Assembly: GCF_900496975.1 (NCBI RefSeq)
Contig: NZ_UFQC01000002.1
Coordinates: forward strand, 232,085 to 296,084
Source of the DNA: Achromobacter veterisilvae
GTDB taxonomy: Bacteria > Pseudomonadota > Gammaproteobacteria > Burkholderiales > Burkholderiaceae_B
Direction: 5' to 3'
Length of the DNA stretch: 64,000 nt
The position numbers were made by a program, and so were the translations under genes. Position 1 is the first letter of the stretch, and each line of letters begins with the position of its first letter. The notes beneath the pieces are model-generated. The model was not told the origin of the DNA, made no database searches, and saw nothing but the letters and a program-made list of their open reading frames with translations. This document shows positions 15,431 to 25,525 of the stretch, piece by piece.

Positions 15431-17302
15431 TCAGCGGGGGGCAACCAGCTTGGCCAAGTCCGTTTCCAGCGGCGACGGCTCGCCCTGCAAACGCGCGGCG
15501 ATCACGTCCCCCATCAGCGCCGACCACGACAGGCCCCGCGACGCGTACCCGATGGCGAGCCACAGGCCGGGCGCGTGCGGCAGCTCGCCCACGGCCGGCA
15601 GGCGTCCGGGCAGCACCGCCCGCCATCCCGCCCACCCCGGCAGGCTGCCGGGCACCAGGGCGTCGAAGTCCGGATGGCTGCCGCCCAGCAGGCCGGCCGC
15701 CTTGTCCAGAGTGACGCGCTGCCCCTCGGCGCCGACCCGCGCCTCGCTGGCGCCATGCACGTAGGTGCTGCCGGCGACGCAACCCTCGCCGGTATCCGGC
15801 AGCAGATAGCCCTCCCCGCCGACAATGCAGCGCGGCCCGCCCGCCAGGACCGCCGCCGGCACCAGCGTGACCTCCCCGGCCAGCGCATGCATCTGCGCCA
15901 CGCGCGGCAGCGGATCCAGCAGGCCGCTGGCGGACAGGACGCCCTGCGCGCCCGCCGCATTGGCCAGGATGACGGTATCCGCCTGCGCGAGTTCGGCGCC
16001 CGACGCGTCCCGCACGCGCCAGCCCTGCCCGGCCCGTTCGACGCGCGCCGCCACGCCGGGCAGCACCGTCACGCCGGGCGTCGCCAGCAAGGCTTCTATC
16101 AGGCGGCCCGGCTGCACCAGCATGCCCCGCGCAAAGAACACGCCGCCCCGCGCCAGCGGCAGGCCGGCCAGTTCGCTGGCCTCGCCTCGGCTTACCTGGC
16201 GCACCCATTGCGCCGGGAACGCCAGCGCCTCCAGGGTGCCGGCCATCGCCGCGGACCGGCCCGCGTCGCGCTCGAGCTGGACGGTGCCGCAGACGCGGGG
16301 CGCCGCCCCCGGGGCCAGGCCCAGCCAGCGCGCCAGGGCCCGCTGGCTCCCCGCCCGCGACAGGCGCGCCCGCGCATTGTCGTCCCGCGCCACCACGGGC
16401 GTCAGCGCCGCGGCGATATGCCCCACGTGCGCGGGCGCGCCCTGCGCCCGGCCCGCGTCGATCACGGTCACACGCCAACCGCGTCGCGCCAGCGCCTCGG
16501 CGATGCCGCCCCCGGCCAGTCCCGCGCCCACGACGACGGCATGGCCGGCGTCCGCAAGCCGCAGGGCCCCGGCCACGCGGCCCTCCGCCGCGGCCTCCCC
16601 CGCCGTCATGTGCCATTTGCCGCCATAGCCCGGGGCTCGGCGCACGTTGAACCCGGCCTCCTGCAGGGCCCGGCGCAGTTCGCCGGTGCAGGCCCAGGTG
16701 GCCAGCGTCGCGCCCGGCGCGGCCAGCCCCGCCAGGTCCCGCAGCAGCGACGGCGCCCACATCCGGGGATTGCACTCGGGCGCGAAGCCGTCCAGGAAAA
16801 ACGCGTCCACGCGCGCGCTCACCCGGGGCGCCAGGACCTGCGCGTCGCCGAAGCCCAGCGTCAGCGTGACGGCCCCGTCCTCGAACTCCAGGCGGTGCAG
16901 GCCCGGCAGCAGGTCGGGCCACTGGGCCGCCAGCAGCCGCCCCAGTTCGGCCAGCGGTTCGGGCGCGTATCGCCCGAGCAGGGCGGCCAGGTCCTCGCGC
17001 GCGAACGGGTGCCCTTCCATCGACACCACGTGCAGGGCAGCGGGACGCTCGGGATCGTCCCGCCAGGACTTCCAGAGCGCCAGGAAATTCAGCCCCAGGC
17101 CGAAGCCCGTCTCGCAGACGGTGAAGGCGCCGCGGCCGCGCCAGCGCCCGGGCAGGCCGTTGCCGCGCAGGAACACGTGCTCGGCCTGCCCCAGCGCGCC
17201 GGACGGCGAGTGATAGACGTCGCCGTAGGCGGGGCTGTACAGCCGGCCGTCAGCATCGAATTCGGCCACCGCGGGGGTCAGGGGAACATAGGTAACGGAC
17301 AT
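15431..17302 (-). CDS. mnmC: Bifunctional tRNA 5-methylaminomethyl-2-thiouridine biosynthesis protein MnmC
   Basis: 623 residues (E. coli 668). The N-terminal part ([30 protein letters not shown]..., [32 protein letters not shown]) is the SAM-dependent methyltransferase. The C-terminal part begins with a dinucleotide motif [21 protein letters not shown] and is an FAD oxidase. Together they finish mnm5s2U at the wobble base of tRNAs for Lys, Glu and Gln. I chose the ATG at 17302. The frame continues 36 codons further, but that extension is basic and unlike the family. Divergent from the inositol-phosphatase gene. Confidence 0.93.
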   Translation of the reverse strand: MSVTYVPLTPAVAEFDADGRLYSPAYGDVYHSPSGALGQAEHVFLRGNGLPGRWRGRGAFTVCETGFGLGLNFLALWKSWRDDPERPAALHVVSMEGHPFAREDLAALLGRYAPEPLAELGRLLAAQWPDLLPGLHRLEFEDGAVTLTLGFGDAQVLAPRVSARVDAFFLDGFAPECNPRMWAPSLLRDLAGLAAPGATLATWACTGELRRALQEAGFNVRRAPGYGGKWHMTAGEAAAEGRVAGALRLADAGHAVVVGAGLAGGGIAEALARRGWRVTVIDAGRAQGAPAHVGHIAAALTPVVARDDNARARLSRAGSQRALARWLGLAPGAAPRVCGTVQLERDAGRSAAMAGTLEALAFPAQWVRQVSRGEASELAGLPLARGGVFFARGMLVQPGRLIEALLATPGVTVLPGVAARVERAGQGWRVRDASGAELAQADTVILANAAGAQGVLSASGLLDPLPRVAQMHALAGEVTLVPAAVLAGGPRCIVGGEGYLLPDTGEGCVAGSTYVHGASEARVGAEGQRVTLDKAAGLLGGSHPDFDALVPGSLPGWAGWRAVLPGRLPAVGELPHAPGLWLAIGYASRGLSWSALMGDVIAARLQGEPSPLETDLAKLVAPR

Positions 17303-17444
17303 GGGGGGGCAAAAACAAACGGAATCGGAACAAGCGCGAATTATCGGATGGCGGGCGCGCCTGCGTTGGATGGACGCCACGCGGCAAGGCGGTTTTCGGG
17401 CCTTTGCCACGAGTTTGACGCATACATGGGCTTACACTGGTTTC

Positions 17445-18320
17445 ATGGATACCTACGATCAGCCCCGTTCGCTGGCCTCGCCCATCGACCTGTGCGCCGC
17501 GATCGACGCGGCCGTCACAGCGGCCCATGCCGGCGCAGCCATCCTGCAATCCTACGCGCATCGCCGCTCGGATCTCGTGATCGACCGCAAGGCGCGCAAC
17601 GATCTCGTCTCCCAGGCGGACCGCGAGGCGGAGGACGCGATCATCCAGGAACTGCAAGCCCGCACTCCCAAGTTCGGCATCGTCGCCGAGGAAACCGGCG
17701 GCAAGGCGCAAGGCGCCGCCACCTGGTACATCGACCCGCTGGACGGCACCACCAATTTCCTGCACGACATCCCGCATTACGCGGTGTCGATCGCGCTGAT
17801 CGCGCACGCGGGCTCCGCTGTCTCGGCCGACGAGACGCTCGCGGAAGACACGCCCGTGGTCGGCGTGGTCTACGACCCGAGCCGCGAAGAACTCTTCACC
17901 GCGGTCCATGGGCTCGGCGCCTGGCTCAACGGCCGGCGCATCCAGTGCTCGCTCACGCAGACGATCGAAGACGCGGTCCTCGCCACCGGGTTTCCGTTCC
18001 GGGACTTCTCGTTCGCCGCGCAGTACATGCCCATGCTGCACGACGCCATCAACCGCGCCCGGGGCGTGCGCCGCATGGGCGCGGCCGCGCTCGACCTGGC
18101 CTGGACCGCCTGCGGCCGCTATGACGGCTATTGGGAAATGGGGCTGGCGCCCTGGGACGTGGCCGCCGGCACGCTGATCCTGCGCGAAGCGGGCGGCGCC
18201 TGCTCGGACATGCACCAGCAGGACCCCTGGCCCATCGGCGGGCGCGTCGTGGCCGGCAACCGGGCCATCGAACGCGCCTTGCACGAGATGATCGCGCCGC
18301 ACCTCGACAAGAAAGACTGA
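17445..18320 (+). CDS. Inositol monophosphatase family protein
   Basis: 291 residues. The metal-binding motif 1 is IDPLDGTTNFLHDIPHYAVSIAL and motif 2 is WDVAAGTLILREAGG, with EETGG as the metal-ligand Glu. The family dephosphorylates inositol-1-phosphate or related sugar phosphates. In bacteria the SuhB branch also affects rRNA transcription. A loop of about 15 residues (GSAVSADETLAEDTP) follows motif 1. The frame is open from 17301, but the ATG at 17445 (MDTYDQPR) gives the family N-terminus. Convergent with the FadD gene. Confidence 0.85.
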   Translation: MDTYDQPRSLASPIDLCAAIDAAVTAAHAGAAILQSYAHRRSDLVIDRKARNDLVSQADREAEDAIIQELQARTPKFGIVAEETGGKAQGAATWYIDPLDGTTNFLHDIPHYAVSIALIAHAGSAVSADETLAEDTPVVGVVYDPSREELFTAVHGLGAWLNGRRIQCSLTQTIEDAVLATGFPFRDFSFAAQYMPMLHDAINRARGVRRMGAAALDLAWTACGRYDGYWEMGLAPWDVAAGTLILREAGGACSDMHQQDPWPIGGRVVAGNRAIERALHEMIAPHLDKKD

Positions 18321-18327
18321 CCGGACG

Positions 18328-20025
18328 TTACGCCGGCTTGCCCGCCTCGGGCGCGGCGGCGTCGGGCCGCAATTCCCGGCGCAGGATCTTGCCCACGTTG
18401 CTCTTGGGCAGTTCGTCGCGGAATTCCACGAAGCGCGGGCGCTTGTAGCCCGTCAGCTTCTCCCGGCACCAATCCTGGATCTGCGCCTCGGTCAGCGACG
18501 GGTCCTTCTTCACCACGAACACCTTGACGGCCTCGCCGGAATGCTCGTCCGGCACGCCGATCGCCGCGCACTCCAGCACGCCCGGATGCTGCGCCACGGC
18601 CGCCTCGACTTCGTTCGGATAGACCTTGAAGCCGGACACGGCGATCATGTCTTTCTTGCGGTCGACGATGCGGGTGTAGCCCTGCTCGTCCATGATGCCG
18701 ATGTCGCCCGAGCGGAAGTAGCCGTCGGCCGTCATGGACTGCCGCGTTTCCTCGGGCTTCTGCCAGTACCCCAGCATGACCTGCGGCCCGCGGATGGACA
18801 CTTCGCCGCGCTCTCCCAGCGGCACCTCGCGGCCCTCGTCGTCCAGGATCGCCACGTCGGTGGACGGCAGCGGCAGGCCGATGGATCCCGAGTACGCCGT
18901 CGCGTTGGTGGGGTTCACCGTCGCCACGGGCGAGGTCTCGGACAGGCCGTAGCCTTCGACCAGCGGCCTGCCCGTGATTTCCAGCCAGCGCTCGGCCACC
19001 TGGCGCTGCACCGCCATGCCGCCGCCCAGCGTGAGCCGCAGGGCGGAAAAGTCCAGGCGCGCGAAATCCTCGTTGTGCGCCAGCGCGTTGAACAGCGTAT
19101 TGACGCCGGGGAACACGTTGATGGGCACCTTGCGCCACGCGTTGATCAGCGAGGGCTGGTCGCGCGGATTGATGATGAGCACGTTGCGCATGCCCGCGTG
19201 CAAACCGTACAGCCCGCACACGGTCATCGCGAACACGTGGTAGAGCGGCAGCGCGCTGATGATGGTGAGCTGCTGGCTCGCGAGGTCGTGCACGACGGGT
19301 TGCGCCACCGCCTCGGTCTGCAGGACATTGGCCGTCAGGTTGCGATGCGACAGCATGGCGCCCTTGGGCACGCCGGTGGTGCCGCCGGTGTATTGCAGCA
19401 CCGCCACGTCGTCCATCGACAGGGCCGGCGGCGTGAACGCCCGGCCCGCGCCGTCCCGCAGCACCTTGGGCAGCATGCGGGCGCCGTCGATGCGCCAGGC
19501 GGGAACGATCTTCTTGATATAGCGGGCGGCCAGGTTGACCAGCGGCGCCTTCAGCCCGCCGAGCAGGTCGCCGGGCCCGGTCACGACGATGTGCTCGAGC
19601 TGCCCCCGGTCCGCCACGCGCTGCAGGGTATGCGCGAAGTTCTCCAGGATGACGATGGCGGACGCGCCGCTGTCGAGCAACTGCCGCTGCAGCTCTTCGG
19701 CCGTGTACAGGGGATTCACGTTGACCACGACGAGGCCGGCGCGCAGCGTGCCCAGCATGCAGACCAGGTAGGCCGGCACGTTGGGCATCATCAACGCCAC
19801 CCGCGCGCCCTTGGGCAGGCCCAGGCTTTGCAGCCAGGCGGCGAACGCCCGGGCATGGGCATCCAGTTGCGCGTAGGTGATGTCGCTGCCCATCGCGGTG
19901 CACGCGATGCGCGAGGCGTATTGCTTGCAGGCCCGGTCCAGCAGGTCGGCCAGGGAGGAGTATTTCTCGGTCGAGATCTCCGCCGGAACGCCTTGCGGGT
20001 AATGAGCAAGCCACGGACGCGTCAT
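18328..20025 (-). CDS. fadD: Long-chain fatty acid-CoA ligase (FadD-type)
   Basis: 565 residues. It activates fatty acids to acyl-CoA through an acyl-AMP, at the inner membrane face. The AMP motif is YTGGTTGVPKGAMLSH, followed by EGYGLSETSPV and the C-terminal hinge GDIGIMDEQGYTRIVDRKKDMI. The last segment, NEVEAAVAQHPGV...LPKSNVGKILRREL, includes the catalytic Lys. The start at 20025 (MTRPWLAHYP) has GGAGA 8 bases upstream. An ATG five codons earlier lacks one. Divergent from the M20 gene at 20105, with a 79-base gap that must hold both promoters. Confidence 0.9.
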   Translation of the reverse strand: MTRPWLAHYPQGVPAEISTEKYSSLADLLDRACKQYASRIACTAMGSDITYAQLDAHARAFAAWLQSLGLPKGARVALMMPNVPAYLVCMLGTLRAGLVVVNVNPLYTAEELQRQLLDSGASAIVILENFAHTLQRVADRGQLEHIVVTGPGDLLGGLKAPLVNLAARYIKKIVPAWRIDGARMLPKVLRDGAGRAFTPPALSMDDVAVLQYTGGTTGVPKGAMLSHRNLTANVLQTEAVAQPVVHDLASQQLTIISALPLYHVFAMTVCGLYGLHAGMRNVLIINPRDQPSLINAWRKVPINVFPGVNTLFNALAHNEDFARLDFSALRLTLGGGMAVQRQVAERWLEITGRPLVEGYGLSETSPVATVNPTNATAYSGSIGLPLPSTDVAILDDEGREVPLGERGEVSIRGPQVMLGYWQKPEETRQSMTADGYFRSGDIGIMDEQGYTRIVDRKKDMIAVSGFKVYPNEVEAAVAQHPGVLECAAIGVPDEHSGEAVKVFVVKKDPSLTEAQIQDWCREKLTGYKRPRFVEFRDELPKSNVGKILRRELRPDAAAPEAGKPA

Positions 20026-20104
20026 GGTAGTTGTCTCCATTAAATTGGTTTTTGATTGATGATACCCTTGTTGCGTTCCCTTATTTTCGCCCGAGCACGC
20101 GCCC

Positions 20105-21301
20105 ATGAAACTCCTCGAACCCATCGTCGCGTGGCATCGCGACATTTCCACGATCCGGCGCGACATCCACGCGCATCCCGAACTGGCCTTCGAGGAATTC
20201 CGCACGGCCGACGTGGTGGCCGCGAAGCTTGAAGAATGGGGCATCGAGATCCATCGCGGACTGGGCGGCACGGGCGTGGTCGGCATCATCCGCGGCAACC
20301 TCCCCGGCGACCGCGCCGTGGGCCTGCGCGCCGACATGGACGCGCTGCCCATGCAAGAGGCCAACACCTTCGCGCACGCCAGCAAGAACGACGGCAAGAT
20401 GCACGCCTGCGGCCATGACGGCCACACCGCCATGCTGCTGGCCGCGGCGCGCTACCTGTCGCAGCACCGCGACTACGCCGGCACGGTCTACGTGATCTTC
20501 CAGCCCGCCGAGGAAGGCGGCGGCGGCGCCAGGCGCATGATCGACGACGGCCTGTTTACGCGCTTCCCCATGGAGGCCGTGTTCGGCATGCACAACTGGC
20601 CCGGCATGAAGTCCGGCCAGTTCGGCCTGACCCCCGGCCCCATCATGGCGTCCAGCAACGAATTCTCCATCGTCGTGAAGGGCAAGGGCACGCACGCCGG
20701 CATGCCCAACCTGGGCATCGACCCGGTCATGGCGGCGGTGCAACTGGCGCAATCGCTGCAAACCATCATCACGCGCAACCGCAATCCGCTGGACGCGGCC
20801 GTGCTCAGCATCACCCAGATTCACGCCGGCAGCGCCGACAACGTCGTGCCCAACCACGCCGAACTGCGCGGCACCGTGCGCACGTTCACGCTGGACGTGC
20901 TGGACCTGATCGAACGCCGCATGGAAGAGATCGCGCGCCATACCTGCGCGGCCATGGACTGCGAAGTGCAATTCACATTCCAGCGCAACTATCCGCCCAC
21001 CATCAACCATCCCGAAGAAGCCGCGTTCTGCGCCGACGTGCTGCGCGACATCGTCGGCGAGGCCAACGTCAACGATCACGTGCAGCCGACCATGGGTGCG
21101 GAGGATTTCGCCTTCATGCTGCAGGAACTGCCGGGCTGTTACGTCTGGATCGGCAACGGCATGGGCGAGCACCGCGACAGCGGCCACGGCCTGGGCCCCT
21201 GCATGCTGCACAACGGCAGCTACGATTTCAACGACGAACTGCTGCCGCTGGGCGGCACGTACTGGGTCCAGTTGGCCCTCAAGCGCCTGGCCAAGGCCTG
21301 A
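20105..21301 (+). CDS. M20 family metallopeptidase / amidohydrolase (hippurate hydrolase-like)
   Basis: 398 residues. Metal ligands are seen in [12 protein letters not shown] (Cys/His) and FQPAEEGGGGAR (paired Glu), and a late His in GHGLGPCMLHNGSYDFND. The RRDIHAHPELAFEE opening is typical of the AbgA/HipO amidohydrolase branch, which hydrolyses N-acyl amino acids such as hippurate. A second M20 protein of the same branch lies at 59659. Its stop is 3 bases from the convergent LysR gene. The substrate is unknown. Confidence 0.88.
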   Translation: MKLLEPIVAWHRDISTIRRDIHAHPELAFEEFRTADVVAAKLEEWGIEIHRGLGGTGVVGIIRGNLPGDRAVGLRADMDALPMQEANTFAHASKNDGKMHACGHDGHTAMLLAAARYLSQHRDYAGTVYVIFQPAEEGGGGARRMIDDGLFTRFPMEAVFGMHNWPGMKSGQFGLTPGPIMASSNEFSIVVKGKGTHAGMPNLGIDPVMAAVQLAQSLQTIITRNRNPLDAAVLSITQIHAGSADNVVPNHAELRGTVRTFTLDVLDLIERRMEEIARHTCAAMDCEVQFTFQRNYPPTINHPEEAAFCADVLRDIVGEANVNDHVQPTMGAEDFAFMLQELPGCYVWIGNGMGEHRDSGHGLGPCMLHNGSYDFNDELLPLGGTYWVQLALKRLAKA

Positions 21302-21304
21302 TCG

Positions 21305-22198
21305 CTACGCGCCGTCCGGCGCGCCGACCGCCAGGCACATCGCCAGGAAGCGCTCGGCGGCGCGGGCGGCGGCGTCCGCGTGCGGCACCAGGATGCTCAA
21401 GGTGCGCGTCAGCGGCTTGGGCAGCAGGCGCAGGGCCGCCAGCGCCCCGTCTTCGTGCCGCATCGACATGACGGACACGAAGCCCACCCCCAGGCCCGCG
21501 CGCACCGCCTGCTTCACACCTTCCACCCCGGCAAGTTCCAGGCCCACCGACGGCGCCAGCCCGGCGTCGGCGAACGCGCGCTCCACCAGCCGGCGCACGC
21601 CCGAGCCGGGTTCGCGCATGACCAGGGCGGAAGCGGCCAGGTCGCGCAGCGTCACCGCCCCCTTGCCCGCCAGGGCATGGTCCGCCCGCACGATCGCCAC
21701 TACTTCGTCCTGCCGCCAGGCGTGCACCGCCGTGTCCGCGGGCAGGCCCGCCGGCACGTCCCCCTCGATGAACGCCAGGTCCAGGGCCGGCAGGCGCTCG
21801 ACGATCTCGCGCGTGTTGCCGTCGGACAGATGCAGGCTGACCGCGGGAAAGGCGTGGCGGAAATCCGCCACCAGGCCGGGCAATAGGTAGCTGGCGGGCG
21901 TGGTGCTGGCGCCCAGCCGCAGGGCGCCCGTCTCCAGGCCGCGCCAGGACTCGCGCACGGCCTGCGCCTGCCGGTACACCTGGCGCAGTTGCCGGGCCTG
22001 CTCGGCCAGGCGCTCGCCGGCCTCCGTCAGCGCGATGCCGTGGCCGCTGCGGCGGTAAAGGGGTTCTCCGAACCATTCCTGCAGCATGCGCAACTGGCCG
22101 GATACCGCGGGCTGGGACAGATTCAGGACCTGGGCGGCGCGGCTGATGTTGCCGGTATCGGCCACGCAGGCGAAGGTCAGTAGCTGGTCTGGGGTCAT
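21305..22198 (-). CDS. LysR family transcriptional regulator
   Basis: 297 residues. The helix-turn-helix is at the N-terminus (TPDQLLTFACVADTGNISRAAQVLNLSQPAVSGQLRMLQEWFG), followed by a periplasmic-binding-protein-like effector domain. It is divergent from a YeiH-type transporter gene. This arrangement is common and suggests it controls that gene, by analogy to YeiE/YeiH in enterics. The intergenic region holds a dyad with LysR-type spacing. The co-inducer is unknown. Confidence 0.9.
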   Translation of the reverse strand: MTPDQLLTFACVADTGNISRAAQVLNLSQPAVSGQLRMLQEWFGEPLYRRSGHGIALTEAGERLAEQARQLRQVYRQAQAVRESWRGLETGALRLGASTTPASYLLPGLVADFRHAFPAVSLHLSDGNTREIVERLPALDLAFIEGDVPAGLPADTAVHAWRQDEVVAIVRADHALAGKGAVTLRDLAASALVMREPGSGVRRLVERAFADAGLAPSVGLELAGVEGVKQAVRAGLGVGFVSVMSMRHEDGALAALRLLPKPLTRTLSILVPHADAAARAAERFLAMCLAVGAPDGA

Positions 22199-22213
22199 AT
22201 CGGGCTAATTATC

Positions 22214-22230
22214 GTAATTCCTGATATTAC
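22214..22230. promoter_or_regulatory. LysR-type dyad between lysR and yeiH-like genes
   Basis: GTAAT and ATTAC are separated by 7 bases, which fits the T-N11-A dyad used by LysR regulators. It lies 16 bases upstream of the LysR gene start, in an AT-rich 114-base divergent spacer. Confidence 0.5.
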
Positions 22231-22312
22231 ATATCTGAAATAACAATTTTTCAAATAGTAGGCCGGAAATTAATATTTCGTGTAGTTATTTAGATATGCC
22301 CCAAGGCCAACC

Positions 22313-23398
22313 ATGAGCAATTCCTCCAGCACCGCCGTCCCCCTGCCCGCCACCCCGGCCACCCCCGCCTCGCCGCCGGCCGCGACGCCCTGGCGGGACA
22401 AGCTCAACGGGGTGCTGTTCGTCGGGCTGATGGCCGGCGCGGTGATGCAGCTCGCCGACCTGCCCGCCATCCGCCAACTGGGCTTTTCGCCGCTGGTCGT
22501 GGGCATCGTCTGCGGCATGCTCTACGGCAATTTCCTGCGCGGCACCATGCCCGCCGACTGGGGCGCGGGCGTGAATTTCACCGCCCGGCGCCTGCTGCGC
22601 ATCGCCGTGGCCTTCTACGGCCTGAACATCAGCATCCAGCAGATCGCCGCCGTCGGCCTGCCCGGCCTGGCCGTCTCGGTGGCGGTGGTGCTGGGCACCC
22701 TGCTGATCGGCACGGTAGTCGGCCAGCGCCTGCTGGGGCTGGATCGCGACACCGCCATGCTCACCGCCGCCGGCAGCGCCATCTGCGGCGCCGCCGCCGT
22801 CCTGGCCTTCGAACCCACGCTGCGGGCCGCCCCGCACAAGAGCGCGGTGGCGGTCGCGACCGTCGTGCTCTTCGGTACCCTGTCGATGTTCCTGTACCCC
22901 GTGCTCTACCACGCGGGCTGGCTGAATTTCGATACCCAGGCGCTGGGGATCTACATCGGCGGCACGATCCACGAGGTGGCCCAGGTCGTCGGCGCCGCCA
23001 GCAACATCGACCCCGCCACCACCGAAGTCGCCACCATCGTGAAGATGACCCGCGTCGCCCTGCTGGTGCCGGTCCTGCTGGTGCTGGGCATGTACCTGCG
23101 CAGCGCGGCCTCGCACGCCGGCGGACAGGGCAAGGGCGCCAAGCTGCCCATCCCCTGGTTCGCGGTCGGCTTCCTGGTGCTGGCCATCGTCAATTCGCTG
23201 AATATCATCCCCGCCGACGCCGTGGCCGCCATCCGCCGCCTAGACATCTTCGCGCTGACCATGGCCATGACGGCCCTGGGCATCGAAACCCGCTTCGCCC
23301 AGATCCGGAAGGCCGGTCCCCGCGTGATGGCGCTGGGCCTGATTCTGTACGCCTGGCTGTTGGTTGGCGGCTACGCTATCGTCAAGTTGGCCTACTGA
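22313..23398 (+). CDS. YeiH family putative sulfate exporter
   Basis: 361 residues with about ten membrane segments. Family-type stretches include SPLVVGIVCGMLYGNFL, GICGAAAV-like SAICGAAAVLAFEP, and GTIHEVAQVVGAA. YeiH/UPF0324 proteins are inner-membrane proteins, annotated as possible sulfate exporters on thin evidence. The divergent LysR regulator supports inducible expression. It is followed by a spacer of about 100 bases and the thioesterase gene. Confidence 0.88.
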   Translation: MSNSSSTAVPLPATPATPASPPAATPWRDKLNGVLFVGLMAGAVMQLADLPAIRQLGFSPLVVGIVCGMLYGNFLRGTMPADWGAGVNFTARRLLRIAVAFYGLNISIQQIAAVGLPGLAVSVAVVLGTLLIGTVVGQRLLGLDRDTAMLTAAGSAICGAAAVLAFEPTLRAAPHKSAVAVATVVLFGTLSMFLYPVLYHAGWLNFDTQALGIYIGGTIHEVAQVVGAASNIDPATTEVATIVKMTRVALLVPVLLVLGMYLRSAASHAGGQGKGAKLPIPWFAVGFLVLAIVNSLNIIPADAVAAIRRLDIFALTMAMTALGIETRFAQIRKAGPRVMALGLILYAWLLVGGYAIVKLAY

Positions 23399-23504
23399 TC
23401 CCCGGTCCGCCGCGGCAAAGCGCCTCGGCGGACCTCGCGCACGCACGCGGCTGTCTCGTTTTTCCTGCATAATCGGCTGGTTCTCTTGCAGTGGAGTCGG
23501 CCGC

Positions 23505-23915
23505 ATGACCTCCAGCACCAAAACCCCTTTCACGACTTTGCCCGCCGACCGCGACGCGGTATTGCGCGTCATGCCGATGCCGGCGGACGCCAATATCCAC
23601 GGGGACGTTTTCGGCGGCTGGATCATGTCCCAGGTGGACATCGCTGGTTCGATTCCCGCGGCGCGCCGCGCCGCCGGGCGCGTGGCCACCGTCGCGGTCA
23701 ACGCCTTCCAGTTCAAGCAGCCCGTGTTCGTGGGAGACCTGCTCAGTTTCTACGCCTCCATCGTCAAGACCGGCACGACCTCGATCACGGTGTCGGTCGA
23801 GGTCTACGCGGAACGCCAGCGCCTGGACGCCGAGATCGTCAAGGTCACCGAAGCCACGCTGACCTACGTCGCCACCGACGAAGCGCGGCGCGGCCGCCCC
23901 CTCCCCACCCTTTGA
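23505..23915 (+). CDS. Acyl-CoA thioesterase (YciA-type hotdog fold)
   Basis: 136 residues. The hotdog signature MPADANIHGDVFGGWIMSQVD includes the Asp used by YciA-like thioesterases, and VAVNAFQFKQPVFVGDLLSFYA follows. Such enzymes hydrolyse medium or long acyl-CoA in the cytosol. The frame runs back to 23364, but the ATG at 23505 gives the normal YciA length. The stop is 10 bases before mgtE, so they may be cotranscribed. Confidence 0.88.
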   Translation: MTSSTKTPFTTLPADRDAVLRVMPMPADANIHGDVFGGWIMSQVDIAGSIPAARRAAGRVATVAVNAFQFKQPVFVGDLLSFYASIVKTGTTSITVSVEVYAERQRLDAEIVKVTEATLTYVATDEARRGRPLPTL

Positions 23916-23925
23916 GCCGTAACGC

Positions 23926-25398
23926 ATGACGCAGTCCGCCGCCGCGCAGAAACCGCCCGCGACGCCCCGCCGCCTCGACCCGGAAGACGCCCAGCACGCC
24001 CTGGCGGAAGTGCAGGAACGCCTGCGCCGCCAGCAACTGGTCGCCGACCTCGTGCATCGCCAGGAAGAAGGCGACTCGAAGGCCTCGCTGGTCGAAGACC
24101 TGGTGCACCGCCAGCACGAAGCCGAACTCAAGACCCTGCTGGACGGCCTGCACCCCGCCGACATCGCCTTCATCCTGGAATCGCTGCCCAAGGACGAACG
24201 GCAGGCCATCTGGGCGCTGGTCAGCCCCGAGCACGACGCCGACGTCCTGCTGGAGGTCGAGGACTGGGTGCGGGAATCGCTCATCGAAGCGATGGACCGC
24301 CAGGACCTGGTCGCCGCCACCGGCAACATGGATGCCGACGAGCTGGCCGACCTGGCGCCCGACCTGCCGCCCGACGTGGTGGCCGAAGTCCAGAAGGGCC
24401 TGACCGAAGAGGAACGCGCGCAGTTGCTGGAAGCCATGGGCTATCCGGAAGACAGCGTGGGCGCGATCATGGACTTCGAAATGGTCCGGGTGCGCGAGGA
24501 CGTGACGCTGGAAGTGGTGCTGCGCTACCTGCGCCGGCTGCACGAACTGCCCGACCACACCGACCAGATCTTCGTGGTGGACCGCCAGGACAGGCTGCAA
24601 GGCATCCTGCCCCTGTCGCGCCTGCTGGTCAGCGAACCCGAAACCGAAGTGCGCGCCGTCATGAACTCGGACTTCCTGGCGCTGAACCCGCTGGACTCCG
24701 ACGCCGACGCCGCCGGCGCCTTCGAACGCTACGACCTGGTGTCCGCCCCCGTGATGGACGACCAGGGCCGGCTCATCGGCCGCGTCACCATCGCCGACGT
24801 GGTGGACGTGATGCGCGAAGACTCGCAGGAACAGGCCCTGTCGCGCGCCGGCCTGCAGGAAGAGGACATCTTCGCGCCGGTCGCCACCGCCCTGCGCAAC
24901 CGCGCGCCCTGGCTGCTCTTCAACCTCTGTACCGCCGCCACGGCATCCTTCGTGGCTTCCCGGTTCGAGGGCACGGTCAGCCAGATCGTCATCCTGGCGT
25001 TCCTGATGTCGATCGTGGCCGGCATCGGCGGCAACTCCGGCAACCAGACCATGACGCTCATCATCCGGGCGCTGGCCATGGGCCGCATCACCGGGCGCAA
25101 TCTCTGGCAGTTGGTCAAGCGCGAACTCTTCGTGACCCTGATGGTCGGGCTGTGCGGCAGCCTCGTGGCCGCCCTGTTCGCCTGGGCGATCTCGCATTCG
25201 GTGTCCATCGCGCTGGTGATGATGGCCGCCATGGTCTGCAATATGCTCGTGGGCGCGTCGGTGGGCGTGCTGGTGCCGATGGTGCGCGCCCGCTTCGGGA
25301 AGGATCCGGCGATGGGTTCGTCGGTGCTGCTCACCTTCGCCACGGATTCGCTGGGATTCTTCATCTTCCTGGGCCTGGCCACGATCTTCCTGCTGTAG
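23926..25398 (+). CDS. mgtE: Magnesium transporter MgtE
   Basis: 490 residues with the full MgtE layout: an N-terminal helical domain (LHPADIAFILESLPKDERQAIWALV), paired CBS domains (about 185-300, AIMDFEMVRVREDVTLEVVL and VSAPVMDDQGRLIGRVTIADV) that sense Mg, and five C-terminal membrane helices (GIGGNSGNQTMTLIIRALAMG, the conserved pore helix). It is a gated Mg2+ channel in the inner membrane. It follows the thioesterase gene closely. Confidence 0.94.
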   Translation: MTQSAAAQKPPATPRRLDPEDAQHALAEVQERLRRQQLVADLVHRQEEGDSKASLVEDLVHRQHEAELKTLLDGLHPADIAFILESLPKDERQAIWALVSPEHDADVLLEVEDWVRESLIEAMDRQDLVAATGNMDADELADLAPDLPPDVVAEVQKGLTEEERAQLLEAMGYPEDSVGAIMDFEMVRVREDVTLEVVLRYLRRLHELPDHTDQIFVVDRQDRLQGILPLSRLLVSEPETEVRAVMNSDFLALNPLDSDADAAGAFERYDLVSAPVMDDQGRLIGRVTIADVVDVMREDSQEQALSRAGLQEEDIFAPVATALRNRAPWLLFNLCTAATASFVASRFEGTVSQIVILAFLMSIVAGIGGNSGNQTMTLIIRALAMGRITGRNLWQLVKRELFVTLMVGLCGSLVAALFAWAISHSVSIALVMMAAMVCNMLVGASVGVLVPMVRARFGKDPAMGSSVLLTFATDSLGFFIFLGLATIFLL

Positions 25399-25488
25399 TC
25401 TGACCGCAACAGGCGCTGGCGCGCTTCGTCCTGTTCCTCCGGGGACGGCGCGCCTGACAGCTAACTGACAGGGAAGATGGGGACTGTT

Positions 25489-25503
25489 CCATTACAGTAA
25501 TGG
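25489..25503. promoter_or_regulatory. Perfect palindrome upstream of pagP
   Basis: CCATTACAGTAATGG is a 7-bp inverted repeat around one base. It ends 23 bases before the GTG start of pagP (32 before the ATG), so it probably overlaps the promoter. The binding factor is unknown. Confidence 0.45.
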
Positions 25504-25525
25504 GATTGTCATCTTCCTCCCTTCA

